Assembly (NCBI RefSeq): GCF_020829625.1
Contig: NZ_JAIVFX010000007.1
Span: forward strand, 131,344 to 195,343
Direction: 5' to 3'
Length of the DNA: 64,000 nucleotides
Origin: Nostoc sp. XA010
GTDB lineage: Bacteria > Cyanobacteriota > Cyanobacteriia > Cyanobacteriales > Nostocaceae
Shown: positions 38,721-48,822 of the stretch, piece by piece
Position numbering within the stretch: the stretch's first letter is position 1
How the letters are laid out: every line of letters starts with the position of its first letter
Position numbers and translations under genes: made by a program
Notes under the pieces: generated by a model
Told to the model about the DNA's origin: nothing
Databases searched by the model: none
What the model saw: only the letters and a program-made list of their open reading frames with translations

Positions 38721-38954
38721 CATCATTCCGTTAGCACTAAGTCAATTGTAGAGGCTTGCCATAGACGCATTCCGCAGAGTTTCAATGCCCTTGAGGTAGC
38801 TTCTAGTTCGCCTTGCATCCCTTACCTCTATAGAGAAGCTGACTAAACTTAGCATTAGCATCTCCGTAAGAAGAAAGGAAGCAAAAAGTAGGATAGGTTG
38901 CTCAAAAAATTCGGAAATTAGACCAACTGTATAACGTTTGAGGAGAATCTGAAA

Positions 38955-39254
38955 ATGGCTTCCTACCAAGTTAGATTAATCAACAAAAAAGAAGACCTCG
39001 ACACCACAATTGAAGTTGACGAAGAAACCACCATCTTAGAAGCAGCAGAAGAAAATGGGATTGAGTTGCCCTTTTCATGTCATGCAGGCTCTTGCTCTAG
39101 CTGTGTTGGTAAAGTTGTCGAAGGTGAAGTTAATCAAGACGATCAAAACTTTTTAGATGACGATCAGGTTTCTAAAGGATACGCTTTACTTTGTGTAACT
39201 TACCCTCGTTCTAATTGCACAATTAAGACACATCAAGAAGCATATCTAGTCTAA
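38955..39254 (+). CDS. fdxH: Heterocyst [2Fe-2S] ferredoxin FdxH
   Basis: A 99-residue plant-type ferredoxin that donates electrons to NifH in heterocysts. Cluster ligands are CHAGSCSSC and the later LLC. Lys-rich NKKEDL near residue 10 fits the basic patch reported for FdxH contact with nitrogenase reductase. GAGGAGAA ribosome site. A 234-bp upstream gap from hesB may include its own promoter. Confidence 0.96.
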   Translation: MASYQVRLINKKEDLDTTIEVDEETTILEAAEENGIELPFSCHAGSCSSCVGKVVEGEVNQDDQNFLDDDQVSKGYALLCVTYPRSNCTIKTHQEAYLV

Positions 39255-39262
39255 ATTATTAC

Positions 39263-39288
39263 TTTGGTTGCTAAAGGCAGCAACCAAA
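39263..39288 (+). terminator. Hairpin after fdxH
   Basis: A perfect 10-bp stem TTTGGTTGCT (39263-39272) and AGCAACCAAA (39279-39288), loop AAAGGC. There is no T-run, so it may be a weak terminator or a 3'-end stabiliser. Confidence 0.6.
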
Positions 39289-39357
39289 TAAAATACGAAG
39301 GATGAAGGATGAAAATATACTTCCTTCTTCCTTTGACAATTCCTAATTGTAATTAAA

Positions 39358-39618
39358 ATGTTTACCCGCTTTAGTGTTACTGGCTGTTCCTTAGAATTAT
39401 TGAGAACAGGAGAGCGAGGAATCGTAATTGTCTGTAAAAATCAGGATGAAACAATCTTAAGTAAACTTATATCAATGGGAATATTAACAGGGACTCATAT
39501 CACTTTAAAACAAGATTTTCCTTCTTTTATTCTGACTATTGATAACATAGATTTTATACCAGATTCAGAAAGTGTTAGAGCGATTTATGTTCGCATTATT
39601 GAGAACTACATTAATTAA
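39358..39618 (+). CDS. feoA: FeoA-domain protein
   Basis: An 86-residue protein with the SH3-like FeoA fold: SLELLRTGERGIVI, KLISMGILTGTHITLKQDFP. FeoA proteins assist FeoB ferrous-iron uptake, but no feoB lies in the window. Its place after fdxH is conserved in heterocystous nif clusters and suggests iron supply to nitrogenase; that is inference. No clear ribosome site precedes the ATG. Confidence 0.85.
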   Translation: MFTRFSVTGCSLELLRTGERGIVIVCKNQDETILSKLISMGILTGTHITLKQDFPSFILTIDNIDFIPDSESVRAIYVRIIENYIN

Positions 39619-39794
39619 CATTTATGTATAGCCTTACTTAATTATTGCTAAAAAATAAAATACCAGATTTCTTAAATAAGCCGGGTATCTATAATTTTTA
39701 ATAATTAAAAATCTAATATGATTGCTGTAATTACGCTTGACTACGCTATTGCACTATTCTAGTCACTAAATATAAATAAATACAATTTGATATG

Positions 39795-39835
39795 AAAAAT
39801 AGAGCGGCTTACAAAGGAAGCCAACTCTATTTTTT
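39795..39835. terminator. Bidirectional terminator between feoA-like gene and mop
   Basis: AAAAATAGAG-C-GGCTT and AAGCC-AA-CTCTATTTTT pair with a small bulge, giving T-runs on both strands. It can terminate the plus-strand feoA transcript and the minus-strand mop transcript. Confidence 0.75.
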
Positions 39836-40043
39836 AATCAACAGCAACTATCACATCTGATGCTTTAATCACAGCATAAGCCTGCTTACCTTCTGCAAGC
39901 GATAGCTTTTCTGCTGATGATTTTGTAATGATTGACACTAGCTCTACTCCTGGCGCTAGTTCTAAAGTTATCTCAGTATTAACTGAACCATGTACAACTT
40001 TTTTGACAGTACCCTTAAGAGAATTACGAGCGCTAATTTCCAT
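39834..40043 (-). CDS. mop: Molybdopterin/molybdate-binding protein (Mop, molbindin-like)
   Basis: A 69-residue single TOBE/Mop domain: MEISARNSLKGTVKKVVHG, VNTEITLELAPG, SAEKLSLAEGKQAYAVIKAS. Such proteins bind molybdate as oligomers and buffer it in the cytosol, consistent with the molybdenum need of nitrogenase. It is divergent from the P-loop/nifV genes and convergent with feoA. Confidence 0.92.
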   Translation of the reverse strand: MEISARNSLKGTVKKVVHGSVNTEITLELAPGVELVSIITKSSAEKLSLAEGKQAYAVIKASDVIVAVD

Positions 40044-40358
40044 GTTGTTTCTTCGATAACTTTAACTATTTATACTTTAGTAAAGTAGCAAATTTTGATC
40101 TTAAAACTAGCTTTCTTTAAGATATCTTAATAATTTTGAAATAATTCTAATTTACTTAACAGTGGTACCTCTGTTTAAGGAATATTATAAAAATGGGCTG
40201 GGCACTTATTTGCGGCAAAAAGCAAGATAAAAATTTAAAACCCTTACTATTGATGGATATTATCATCAATTTAACAGAGCCATTTAGTTATGTATAAGCA
40301 CTGAGGTTATAACATATTGCCGTACTTATAATAACTAGACTAAAAAGAGGTTCATATT
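40044..40358. promoter_or_regulatory. Divergent promoter region of mop and the P-loop/nifV operon
   Basis: A 315-bp gene-less region. TTGATG...CATCAA (40249-40268) forms a short inverted repeat. No exact NtcA site (GTA-N8-TAC) was found by eye. Confidence 0.4.
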
Positions 40359-41240
40359 GTGCAGGATCGAGTTAATACAACAAGGCCAAATCTATTTTTT
40401 GAACACTTAAGTCCAGGTGTAGGCGTAGGATTTCCTGTTCCTAAAGACTGGTTGCCAATAACAAGCTTTCCTTTACTAATCATAGTAGGTATGACTGGCG
40501 TGGGAAAAAGCACAATCACAAAATTTTTGGCTGAAGAAGGCTTAGATTTCACACTTTTACCTAATCGTCGTATTTTAACTGAACGCGTAATAATTTCGCC
40601 AATGTTAAAAATACAAGAGAAACTTGTGCAACCTCATTGCCGGATTAAACGCTTAACTTATACTCGCCTTTATCGAGAATACTTTCCTGGTGGAATGGGT
40701 CACATTTTAGCTTCGCTACACATCAATCCGCAAGAAGTCAACTCTATGTTAGTTTTTGATAGTTTGCGTGGGGAAAATGAGGTTCGCTATGCAGCTAAAG
40801 CTTTAAAAAATGCTAAATTTGTAATGTTGACTGCACCAAATACAGTTCGTTTAGAAAGGCTTTTGAAACGTCATGACTCTTTTGATTGGATTGCTAGTCA
40901 AGAGTTAAATGATCATAGGCAAATTGTCCCAGAAGCACTGACAAACTTTGCTAGTTTGGGCGTACCAGAGGCTTCTGATTATTTTACTCCTAAAGAAGAG
41001 CAAGAAATCTTAGAACTTGTAAAAAAACAAGTTGTTACGCGTGTAGAATTGCGGGACAAACTAAAAATATTTGTTGAAGAGAGTCAGAACTATGATTCGG
41101 TTCCTACGAAACAGGTTTTAGAAGCGATGGATACAAGCGATCGCTCTCTTATAATTGATACTATAACCAGTCCCCAAGAATCAGCTAAAGCAATTATTTT
41201 TCGATTATGCAAATCTGTTAATATAAAAACCAGTAAGTAA
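40359..41240 (+). CDS. P-loop NTP-binding protein upstream of nifV
   Basis: A 293-residue protein starting at GTG with AAGAGG upstream. The Walker A motif is GMTGVGKST (residues about 44-52), followed by VFDSLRGENEVRYAAKAL with a Walker B-like VFD and a MLTAPNTVRLERLLKRHDSFD segment reminiscent of small-molecule kinases. I do not recognise a named family. It ends 35 bp before nifV on the same strand, so an operon is likely; a link to homocitrate or molybdenum use is only suggested by context. Confidence 0.8.
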   Translation: MQDRVNTTRPNLFFEHLSPGVGVGFPVPKDWLPITSFPLLIIVGMTGVGKSTITKFLAEEGLDFTLLPNRRILTERVIISPMLKIQEKLVQPHCRIKRLTYTRLYREYFPGGMGHILASLHINPQEVNSMLVFDSLRGENEVRYAAKALKNAKFVMLTAPNTVRLERLLKRHDSFDWIASQELNDHRQIVPEALTNFASLGVPEASDYFTPKEEQEILELVKKQVVTRVELRDKLKIFVEESQNYDSVPTKQVLEAMDTSDRSLIIDTITSPQESAKAIIFRLCKSVNIKTSK

Positions 41241-41275
41241 ATATTATTAATAAGAATTAGCATAAGGATTGGCCA

Positions 41276-42415
41276 ATGTCGCTATCTGAATTTGCAATTG
41301 TAGAAAGTACTCTCCGTGAAGGCGAACAATTCGTCAAAGCCAATTTTTCTTCAGATGATAAAGTCGAAATCGCTGAAGCGCTTGCCGCATTTGGAGTGGA
41401 ATATATAGAGTTAACGTCACCAATTGCTTCACCTCAGTCTAGACGAGACTGTGAACGATTAGCTAGGTTAGGCTTGCCATCCAAAATATTAACTCACATT
41501 CGCTGTCACTTAGAAGATGCTAAAGTTGCTTTAGCAACAGGCGTAGCCGGGATTAATTTAACTATTGGTAGTTCTTCTTTGATGCGTCAGTTCAGTCATG
41601 GTAAAAATATTAATCAAATTATTGATTTAGCATCTGAAGTTTTAACTTTTATTCATCAGCAAGCTCCCGATATTGACTTACGGTTTTCTGCTGAAGATTC
41701 GTCACGTACTCCTAGAGAAGATTTAATCACAATTTACTCGACGGTAGAAAAATTAGGATTCGTAAAACGTATAGGAATTGCCGATACGGTAGGAATTAGT
41801 ACCCCAATGCAAGTATTTGAATTAGTGAAGACTGTGCGCCAGTTCACGAATTTAGATATTGAGTTTCACGGCCATAATGATACAGAATGTGCAAATGCTA
41901 ACAGTTATACAGCACTAGAAGCTGGAGCAACTCATATCGACACTTGTGTGCTTGGTATCGGTGAACGCAATGGTATTACCTCACTAGCTGGATTTATCGC
42001 TAGGTTATATGCTACAAATCCAGAGCTGATTAAATCTAAATATCGCTTGGATAAACTTGGTTACTTGCATGAATTAGTTGCCCAAAAGGTTGGGATTTCT
42101 ATTCCTTTTAACCACTGTATTTTTGGTGAGAGTGCTTTTAGTCATAAAGCTGGCATTCATACTAAGGCTATGCTCAATAACTCTCAGACTTATGAAGCTA
42201 TTAATCCCCGAAGTTTTGGTGTAACGCGCTCAATTTTAATCAATCATAAATTGGCTGGAAAACAGGCGGTTAGTCATCGAGCTAATGAATTAGGACTTTC
42301 CTTTAATTTATTCCAGCTTAAAGATATTACCAATAGGTTAAAAACTTTAGCTGATAAACAAAGTCTTACCATCGAAGATGTAGACAATATTTTATATTTT
42401 TATCATTGCAAGTAA
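41276..42415 (+). CDS. nifV: Homocitrate synthase NifV
   Basis: A 379-residue enzyme making R-homocitrate, the organic ligand of FeMo-co, from acetyl-CoA and 2-oxoglutarate. IVESTLREGEQF is the HMGL-like N-terminal motif; metal-binding EFHGHNDTECANAN and GIGERNGITSL are present; HKAGIHTKAML follows in the C-terminal part. TAAGGATTGG upstream supplies a ribosome site. Confidence 0.95.
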   Translation: MSLSEFAIVESTLREGEQFVKANFSSDDKVEIAEALAAFGVEYIELTSPIASPQSRRDCERLARLGLPSKILTHIRCHLEDAKVALATGVAGINLTIGSSSLMRQFSHGKNINQIIDLASEVLTFIHQQAPDIDLRFSAEDSSRTPREDLITIYSTVEKLGFVKRIGIADTVGISTPMQVFELVKTVRQFTNLDIEFHGHNDTECANANSYTALEAGATHIDTCVLGIGERNGITSLAGFIARLYATNPELIKSKYRLDKLGYLHELVAQKVGISIPFNHCIFGESAFSHKAGIHTKAMLNNSQTYEAINPRSFGVTRSILINHKLAGKQAVSHRANELGLSFNLFQLKDITNRLKTLADKQSLTIEDVDNILYFYHCK

Positions 42416-42772
42416 ATTTTAAAATATACACCCTTACTGCTCAGATGCCCGACTTATTGAAGAAGTTAAGAATCTAAATCTACTTACTTTGTAGCTATTT
42501 AATTTATGACATATATTCTATTAATTTATATTATAAAAGTAAACTGTAATAATTACTGCTTTTTATTTACTTTTCAATCTTTTTTAAGAAAACTATCTGA
42601 CGATCTTTATAAAGGATTCATAAATTAAACTTATAAAGTTGATAACATATATGTAAATTAAAAGAATTTAGATAACATTTTTTCAAGAATGGTGAGCATT
42701 GCTCACCATTCTGTTTACCAAGCAAATTTATACTAGTAAACTAGCACCAACAAAGCTAACTAAGGGATACTT
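42416..42772. other. Gene-less stretch with terminator-like hairpin
   Basis: AT-rich. A near-perfect hairpin AGAATGGTGAGC (42686-42697) and GCTCACCATTCT (42701-42712) could end the nifV transcript or mark the promoter region of the ankyrin gene. Nothing else seen. Confidence 0.55.
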
Positions 42773-43261
42773 ATGAATCAAACCAATAGTCAGAATCTGA
42801 GTGAAGCTACAATCCAATGGCTAATAGCAAAAGGCTATAATCCTGGCGATTTAAATCAGACAGGTGAAAATGGCGATACAGCTTTGATGAAAGCTACAAG
42901 AGAGGGAATAAATCCAGTTGTTAAAGAACTCATTGATGCAGGTGCGGATATCAATGCTCGAAATAGCGATCGCAACAATGCTTTGTGGTTTGCTTGTTTT
43001 GGTAATCACTACGATTTAATTAATTTACTGCTTGCTAGCAACATTAACATAGATAACCAAAATGATAATGGTGCAACTGTTTTAATGTATGCAGCATCAG
43101 CCGGAAAGACAGAAGTAGTTAAGTTACTTTTACAACATCATCCTAATTTATATTTAAAAAACTTAGACGATTATAAAGCGTTAGATTTTGCTAGCAACGT
43201 AGAAGTCTTAAGGATACTTAAAAATGCCACAAAGCCAGATATCGGGCAAAGCTTATCATGA
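42773..43261 (+). CDS. Ankyrin-repeat protein
   Basis: A 162-residue protein made of about four ankyrin repeats (NGDTALMKATREGINPVVKE, LIDAGADINARNSDRNNALW, NGATVLMYAASAGKTEVVKL), likely a protein-interaction module. Its end overlaps the next gene by 38 bp in another frame, so the two are probably translated together. Function unknown. Confidence 0.85.
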   Translation: MNQTNSQNLSEATIQWLIAKGYNPGDLNQTGENGDTALMKATREGINPVVKELIDAGADINARNSDRNNALWFACFGNHYDLINLLLASNINIDNQNDNGATVLMYAASAGKTEVVKLLLQHHPNLYLKNLDDYKALDFASNVEVLRILKNATKPDIGQSLS

Positions 43262-44510
43262 CGCTACCAAGCATTCTTACTTATCGGTACAACTCGATCC
43301 AAATTATGTAGATGCTTCAACACAGCCATCTTCATTTAAAGTTTATCCCAAGTTTTATCGGAGAGTGAAATTAAATCTCAATAATCCTGTTCACTCTTTT
43401 ATCTCGTTAACCAGTGCGATAACACTAGAAAAAGTATATAAAGATGGCCCTTATAAACTGCGAGTAAATCCATCAGCAGGCGCTCTGTATCCCACGGAGG
43501 TTTACGTACAGGTTCGCGGGATCGAGGGAATGGTAAATGGTATATACCATGTAGAAGTTGAGAATAATTGTCTAACTCTCATCTATGAATTAATTGATGA
43601 TGGGTTGGAGAATTATATTATACCAGGTAAATGTATCAACGGATTCATCTTTTTAATTAGTTGTGTTTATTATAGGTCTAGCTGGAAATATCAAAATAGA
43701 AGCATAAGATATTGCTTCTTAGATAGCGGACACCATTTAGGGGCAATCGCAGCTTCAGCTTTTCTCCACAACCGAGATATACAACTAATTTTTGACTTTG
43801 ATAAACTTGCTCTCAATTCAGATTTGGGTTTTGAGAATAAAGAGTTTATTACTGCTTGTGCGGTGTCAGGAGAAATACAAGACAAGAAAATCAGAACCTT
43901 AAGGCTGAAAGTTCCTTTTGTCTCTGGTACTGATTATTTTGAATCTAATCAATTTATTGAAGATGCCTATCAAGCAACAACTCTACAAAAGAGTCGCCAG
44001 CAGAAATTAGAGTATCCTCAATTTGATTTTGAGCAGGATAAATTTTATCAAGTTGTTTGGAATAGACGTTCTATTAGACGTTTCCGGAAAGAGTCTATTT
44101 CTCAAGAAGATTATTTATATATAGTGCAACAACTTGAGCATTCAATACCGACAGAAAACTATGAGGACATAGAAATTTACTTAGTGGTGCATCGAGTAGA
44201 AGGAATGACACCTGGGTTATATAAAGGTACGTATCTGGTTAAAACAGGTAATTTTAGTGAAAAGACAGGTTACTTATGTATTAATCAGGCTATTGCTAGA
44301 GATGGCGCTGTAACTTTATTTTTTGTGTCAGATTATTTAAACTATCAAACTGCTATGCAAATAGCTGGTTTTCTTGGACAGAGGCTTTATTTAACTAGTA
44401 ATTATTTGGGAATTCAATGTAGTGGTATTGGTGCTTACTATGATGATGAAACCCAAAAATTATTAGAAACAAATAAAGATGTACTTTATGGAATGGTGAT
44501 TGGAATATAA
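43224..44510 (+). CDS. SagB/ThcOx-type nitroreductase-family protein (two domains)
   Basis: A 428-residue protein with two nitroreductase-like halves. The first has NPSAGALYPTEVYVQVRG (residues about 80-98) and FLDSGHHLGAIAASAF, typical of SagB-type FMN oxidases; the second has VVWNRRSIRRFRKESIS and GIQCSGIGAYYDDE. AAGGA lies 9 nt before ATG 43224. SagB enzymes oxidise azoline rings in peptide natural products, but no YcaO or precursor gene is near, and a different redox role tied to the nif/hup neighbourhood is possible. Confidence 0.85.
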   Translation: MPQSQISGKAYHDATKHSYLSVQLDPNYVDASTQPSSFKVYPKFYRRVKLNLNNPVHSFISLTSAITLEKVYKDGPYKLRVNPSAGALYPTEVYVQVRGIEGMVNGIYHVEVENNCLTLIYELIDDGLENYIIPGKCINGFIFLISCVYYRSSWKYQNRSIRYCFLDSGHHLGAIAASAFLHNRDIQLIFDFDKLALNSDLGFENKEFITACAVSGEIQDKKIRTLRLKVPFVSGTDYFESNQFIEDAYQATTLQKSRQQKLEYPQFDFEQDKFYQVVWNRRSIRRFRKESISQEDYLYIVQQLEHSIPTENYEDIEIYLVVHRVEGMTPGLYKGTYLVKTGNFSEKTGYLCINQAIARDGAVTLFFVSDYLNYQTAMQIAGFLGQRLYLTSNYLGIQCSGIGAYYDDETQKLLETNKDVLYGMVIGI

Positions 44511-44528
44511 GCAGGAAGCTAAAGAAAG

Positions 44529-44891
44529 ATGTATTACTTCAATGGTGATGACTCACATCCAATACAACCGACATCTGCGGATATTATACTGCGGCAACAG
44601 CTAGAGGATTCTATTAGCAGATACTTTTATGAATCGTGCGATCGCACGATTCAAAATCTTCTATCTAATTGTCGGTGGTATGTCACAACCCCTGCCAATG
44701 CTCTAACATTGGTTATTGAGTGTCCCGATCAAGTTACTAATTGGCGTATTTTGCAAAAAATCGTGCCAATGGGGACATTACTATATGGGATTGTCAGCAG
44801 TGCTAAAATCCGTGTTTGTCCGCCAGAGAGTCAAGGCGTACCTTTTGAAATGAGGGTAGATGAACTGTCTGTTTATCGGGATTGGGCATAA
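44529..44891 (+). CDS. Hypothetical protein, 120 residues
   Basis: I do not recognise a family. It has two cysteines in the middle (YESCDRTIQNLLSNCRW), a VIECPDQVTNWRIL block and ends RVDELSVYRDWA. It begins 18 bp after the SagB-like gene with GGAAGCTAAAG upstream, so it is probably the third gene of an ankyrin-SagB operon. It ends near hupW, which faces it. Confidence 0.7.
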   Translation: MYYFNGDDSHPIQPTSADIILRQQLEDSISRYFYESCDRTIQNLLSNCRWYVTTPANALTLVIECPDQVTNWRILQKIVPMGTLLYGIVSSAKIRVCPPESQGVPFEMRVDELSVYRDWA

Positions 44892-44916
44892 GAGAAGAGT
44901 TAGGAGTTTAAAATTT

Positions 44917-45387
<471 letters not shown>

Positions 45388-45413
45388 GGGATGAGATTTA
45401 ATTGTTTAAGCTT

Positions 45414-45779
45414 TTACAAAGATACTTTTCTAAACCTGTGTCCATCTGGTTGTACAACTACAAATGCGCCTACTAATTCGATTTCTGAGTAAGTTTCTAT
45501 AACTCGTACCAGTTCGTTATGAACTTTATTCACAGTTGTAGGTAGGATTCGGAGATAGATTACTCCAGATCCCATTGCTCTAACAAAAACAAGATTTCCG
45601 TAGTCTCTACCTCGCGTGATGAGAATACGGTATTGTTCCTGTGCTGTTCTAAGTATTTCTTCATCACTTGCTTGCGAAAGACCAATCTGAGCAACAAGAA
45701 CTACATCATGTCCGGTATCAACTAGAAACCTTGCTGTCACAGCATACACATCTTGATCTAGTAATAATCTCATGCTCAA
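45414..45779 (-). CDS. DUF5615 PIN-like putative toxin
   Basis: A 121-residue PIN-like protein: RLLLDQDVYAVTARFL with paired acidic residues and ILITRGRDYGNLVF. In most members this motif reads TRDxDFG; here the first Asp is Gly, which may weaken catalysis. It overlaps the DUF433 gene by 4 bp (ATGA), the usual pairing of these type II toxin-antitoxin-like modules. Confidence 0.82.
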   Translation of the reverse strand: MSMRLLLDQDVYAVTARFLVDTGHDVVLVAQIGLSQASDEEILRTAQEQYRILITRGRDYGNLVFVRAMGSGVIYLRILPTTVNKVHNELVRVIETYSEIELVGAFVVVQPDGHRFRKVSL

Positions 45780-46000
45780 ATAGATACTAAGCGAATGTCT
45801 TCAGCGGCCACTAAAGCGATCGCGTATCCTAAGCAGGCACGAATATCTTCAATTTGTAGGTCTGGATAGTAGTCTCGGATAATTTCTTCAAATGAAAGTC
45901 CGTCATTGAGTAGTTCAAGAATGCTTTGTACAGTGATGCGTGTTCCTGCGATGCAAGGTTTACCGAAATGAATGTGAGAGTTAACTACGATTCTGTCCAT
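45776..46000 (-). CDS. DUF433 putative antitoxin
   Basis: A 74-residue DUF433 protein with GKPCIAGTRITVQSILELLN and SFEEIIRDYYPDLQIEDIRACLGYA, a winged-helix-like domain that pairs with DUF5615. It is the upstream gene, as expected for an antitoxin. Confidence 0.85.
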   Translation of the reverse strand: MDRIVVNSHIHFGKPCIAGTRITVQSILELLNDGLSFEEIIRDYYPDLQIEDIRACLGYAIALVAAEDIRLVSI

Positions 46001-46241
46001 TTAACTATAAACTAATAATATGTTTCCTAAATTATAAAATAAGAGGTTGCACTGTATGTATAAATGCAGTGAAGCATAGTTTAAAGCTTAAGGTCATAGT
46101 AAAGGTATAAGACTAAGAACAACTCATCATCAAGCTTCTGCTAAAACTGATTATTTCGAGTTTTTGCCATAATCTGCAAAATATGAGGCTCTGACTGATA
46201 GGACAGACAAAGCCTCTGAAAAATAATTTATCAGTCGGAAA

Positions 46242-46664
46242 CTATAAATCTACGCCATGTTTCTTGGCAATTTCAGTAAGTTTCTCACACTGATCTTGTG
46301 ACGCTTTAGTTAATATCTCTTCAGCCTGTTCTTTAGTACTTCCTTCTTTAGGAATTAAATACTTGACATAAAGAGATACAAAATCAGCAGCGATCGCTAA
46401 ACCGGATAAAGCGTGTTTGTCAGCTTCCTTGCCAGCGATCGCAGCTACCAAACCAGCTTTAATTGGGTCTGGTTTAACTTTCATGAACTGCTCGACAAGT
46501 TTAGGAACATAGTCTTCTGGTGGCAAATTATCTAACTTACTTCTATCGGGAGTAAAGTTACATTCTGCGGCTTGAGCCTGCTCTAAAACACACCATTCTA
46601 TGTATTCTTGCAATGCTGCATCGGGAACGCGAGGGAGATAATTATGTAGCGCTAAATCAGACAC
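46242..46664 (-). CDS. Hypothetical protein, 140 residues
   Basis: I do not recognise a family. A soluble helical protein with DAALQEYIEWCVLEQAQAAE, PEDYVPKLVEQFMKVKPDPI and a charged C-terminus (EKLTEIAKKHGVDL). A stem GAGGCT...AGCCTC near 46184-46217 lies just downstream and may terminate it. Confidence 0.65.
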   Translation of the reverse strand: MSDLALHNYLPRVPDAALQEYIEWCVLEQAQAAECNFTPDRSKLDNLPPEDYVPKLVEQFMKVKPDPIKAGLVAAIAGKEADKHALSGLAIAADFVSLYVKYLIPKEGSTKEQAEEILTKASQDQCEKLTEIAKKHGVDL

Positions 46665-46982
46665 AAGCTTACCGTGTAAATTGCTGTTTTATGCAAATGC
46701 ATTAAGGCAAGCCTAACGCATCGTTTCTAGAAGTTTTGGTGTGTTACGCTACGACTGTTGAATAAATAGTTAGATTATTAGATATCTCAAGCAAAAATCA
46801 TCCTAAAGTAGAGCAATGATGCCCATCATAGTGAAATAATTGTCGATTAACGGGAAAACCACAATTATAAGGATATATTTTAAAGAATATTTACAGATGT
46901 ATTCAAGTTGTATCTATCATGGGAATCTTAAGAATATTATCACCCACTTTGATTAATTAGTTTAAAGAAGGCAGAGTTAGTT
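46665..46982. other. Gene-less stretch, 318 bp
   Basis: AT-rich divergent region between the 140-residue hypothetical and the hydrolase gene. I see no repeat or motif beyond short A/T runs and expect promoters for both genes. Confidence 0.4.
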
Positions 46983-47939
46983 ATGGGAAAAGATTATGTT
47001 TTATTTCTGCATGGCGTAAATGTACGGGAATCGAAAGAAAACGAAAGGAACCAGAATTACACCTATGCCGATAAGTTGTTTAACTTGATTGTTGAGCTAG
47101 TCCGGCAGAAAGATCGTAATCGTGAATGCATCAAAGTGCCTCTTTACTGGGGTGATGTCAACCAAAGCGCCTTAAATGAACTACTAACAAACCTGAAAGG
47201 CTCGTCTAAGTGGAACCAACTCTGGTTTCAAGATTTTCGCCAGAAGCAAATATTGCAATTTGTCGGGGATGGAGGACTGTACATCAGTCGCCTAATTGGA
47301 TCAATGGCGGCTGACCAACTCAAAAAGCAAACATTTAAAGGCTTAGAAAAGTATAAACAGGACGATCGCCTACATTTGGTGACTCATAGTTGGGGGACAA
47401 TTGTACTATTTGACATTCTGTTTGCCAGCCGTTGGGATAATCAGGAAATTCCTGGCTATCAGAGTGTAAAAGATATTCGAGATAAGCTTTATGGCGTTGG
47501 GGACAAGCCTAAAGAAGGTATCCGACTAGCTAGCATCCAGACTATGGGTTCTCCCATCGCCTTGTTTAGCCTAATTAGTATCAATGGTAGAAATGCTAAT
47601 GATGAAAGTACTCATGACATCAGCCCTGGTTTAAGTAATTTGTTGAAGAACCTTACCCAAGGAGATCGAGAGTTGTCTTGGCTCAATTTTATACATCCTG
47701 GCGATCCAATTGCTTGGCCGCTAGAAAATGTCATCATCAAGTTAATTCCCAATTCTGGTTCTTACGTTAAGGTAGAAGACGTTCTTACTAGTGACTCTGG
47801 TTTCTTAAATTTATTTGCTCAAACTCCCCCCATCCGACAAACGTTTTTGGCTTTGGCAAATGGCGGCAGCGCTCACGGAAGTTATTGGCAAAATAAAGAT
47901 GTAGCACAGCGAATAGCAACAAATATTCTAAGGGTTTAA
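46983..47939 (+). CDS. Alpha/beta hydrolase-fold protein
   Basis: A 318-residue protein. YVLFLHGVNVRES gives the oxyanion strand-loop and LHLVTHSWGTIVLFD gives a lipase-like nucleophile elbow (HSWGT, Ser at about 138). A His in the C-terminal GSAHGSYWQN could complete the triad. No signal peptide. Substrate unknown. Confidence 0.75.
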   Translation: MGKDYVLFLHGVNVRESKENERNQNYTYADKLFNLIVELVRQKDRNRECIKVPLYWGDVNQSALNELLTNLKGSSKWNQLWFQDFRQKQILQFVGDGGLYISRLIGSMAADQLKKQTFKGLEKYKQDDRLHLVTHSWGTIVLFDILFASRWDNQEIPGYQSVKDIRDKLYGVGDKPKEGIRLASIQTMGSPIALFSLISINGRNANDESTHDISPGLSNLLKNLTQGDRELSWLNFIHPGDPIAWPLENVIIKLIPNSGSYVKVEDVLTSDSGFLNLFAQTPPIRQTFLALANGGSAHGSYWQNKDVAQRIATNILRV

Positions 47940-48188
47940 TACTATGTGTATTTCCCTAGCTTAATATTTCGTTTTTTACCTTTTTGTTTCTGCGCTTTCG
48001 GCATCTTTCGGACTACCAGTTAAAAAAATATCCTATCTTAGGGGCGCAAGAGATTGCGCCCTTAAAAAGTAGAGAATCCACAGATCCAGCAAGCTGTACG
48101 CTTTTAGCGTCTTGCAGAGAAGCCCATTGCGAATTGGTATAATGTTTCTGTTCTGAAAAATGCTGGAGTTAGAGTGAGGTCTAAACCA

Positions 48189-48695
48189 ATGACTTTAATA
48201 CTTGAAACTCAGAGGCTGTTGTTAAAACCAATTTTGAAGAGTGGATTGAACACACTACATACTATTCTCATTGACTCATACGTTAGAAAGTATTTGTGCG
48301 ATGACAAAATTTTTCCATTGCAACAGGTTGAAGAAATGGTGATACAAAGCCAGAATAATTTTGAAGAAAAAAAACTTGGTTTATGGTTTATTGAAACTAA
48401 AAATCAGCAAGAAATCATTGGATTTGTTGGTTTGTGGGATTTCTTTGATGAAGAACAGCCCCAATTAGTTTATGCTTTGCTGCCTGAAGCAACCAAAAAA
48501 GGCTATGCTACCGAAGCGGCAACCAAGATGTTGGAGTATTGTTTTAATGAACTTAACTATCAGTATCTTTTAGCAAGCTGCGATCGCCCAAACCTTGAAT
48601 CACAAAAATTAACAGAAAGAATAGGTATGACAAAGGTGGACGAAAAAATCGTGAATGGCAACCCCCTTGTATTTTTCAGAATTGAGAAATTGTAG
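48189..48695 (+). CDS. GNAT-family N-acetyltransferase (RimJ/RimL type)
   Basis: A 168-residue acetyltransferase: LILETQRLLLKPIL start, GFVGLWDFFDEEQPQLVYAL and the acetyl-CoA-binding KKGYATEAATKMLEYC (R/QxxGxG/A-type). ATG 48189 fits family starts; a GTG at 48174 with GGAG five bases upstream is an alternative. Likely acetylates a protein N-terminus or small molecule; target unknown. Confidence 0.87.
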   Translation: MTLILETQRLLLKPILKSGLNTLHTILIDSYVRKYLCDDKIFPLQQVEEMVIQSQNNFEEKKLGLWFIETKNQQEIIGFVGLWDFFDEEQPQLVYALLPEATKKGYATEAATKMLEYCFNELNYQYLLASCDRPNLESQKLTERIGMTKVDEKIVNGNPLVFFRIEKL

Positions 48696-48822
48696 GTAAA
48701 GATATTGTGACTGTTGAAGGCGATCGCCTAGTTCTCATAGACTCTTTCCCTATCCTCAGAATCTAGATTGTCTAAGTCAATCCGTTGTTTGGGGATAAAC
48801 GCAATGATCAGCAGCGAATGCT

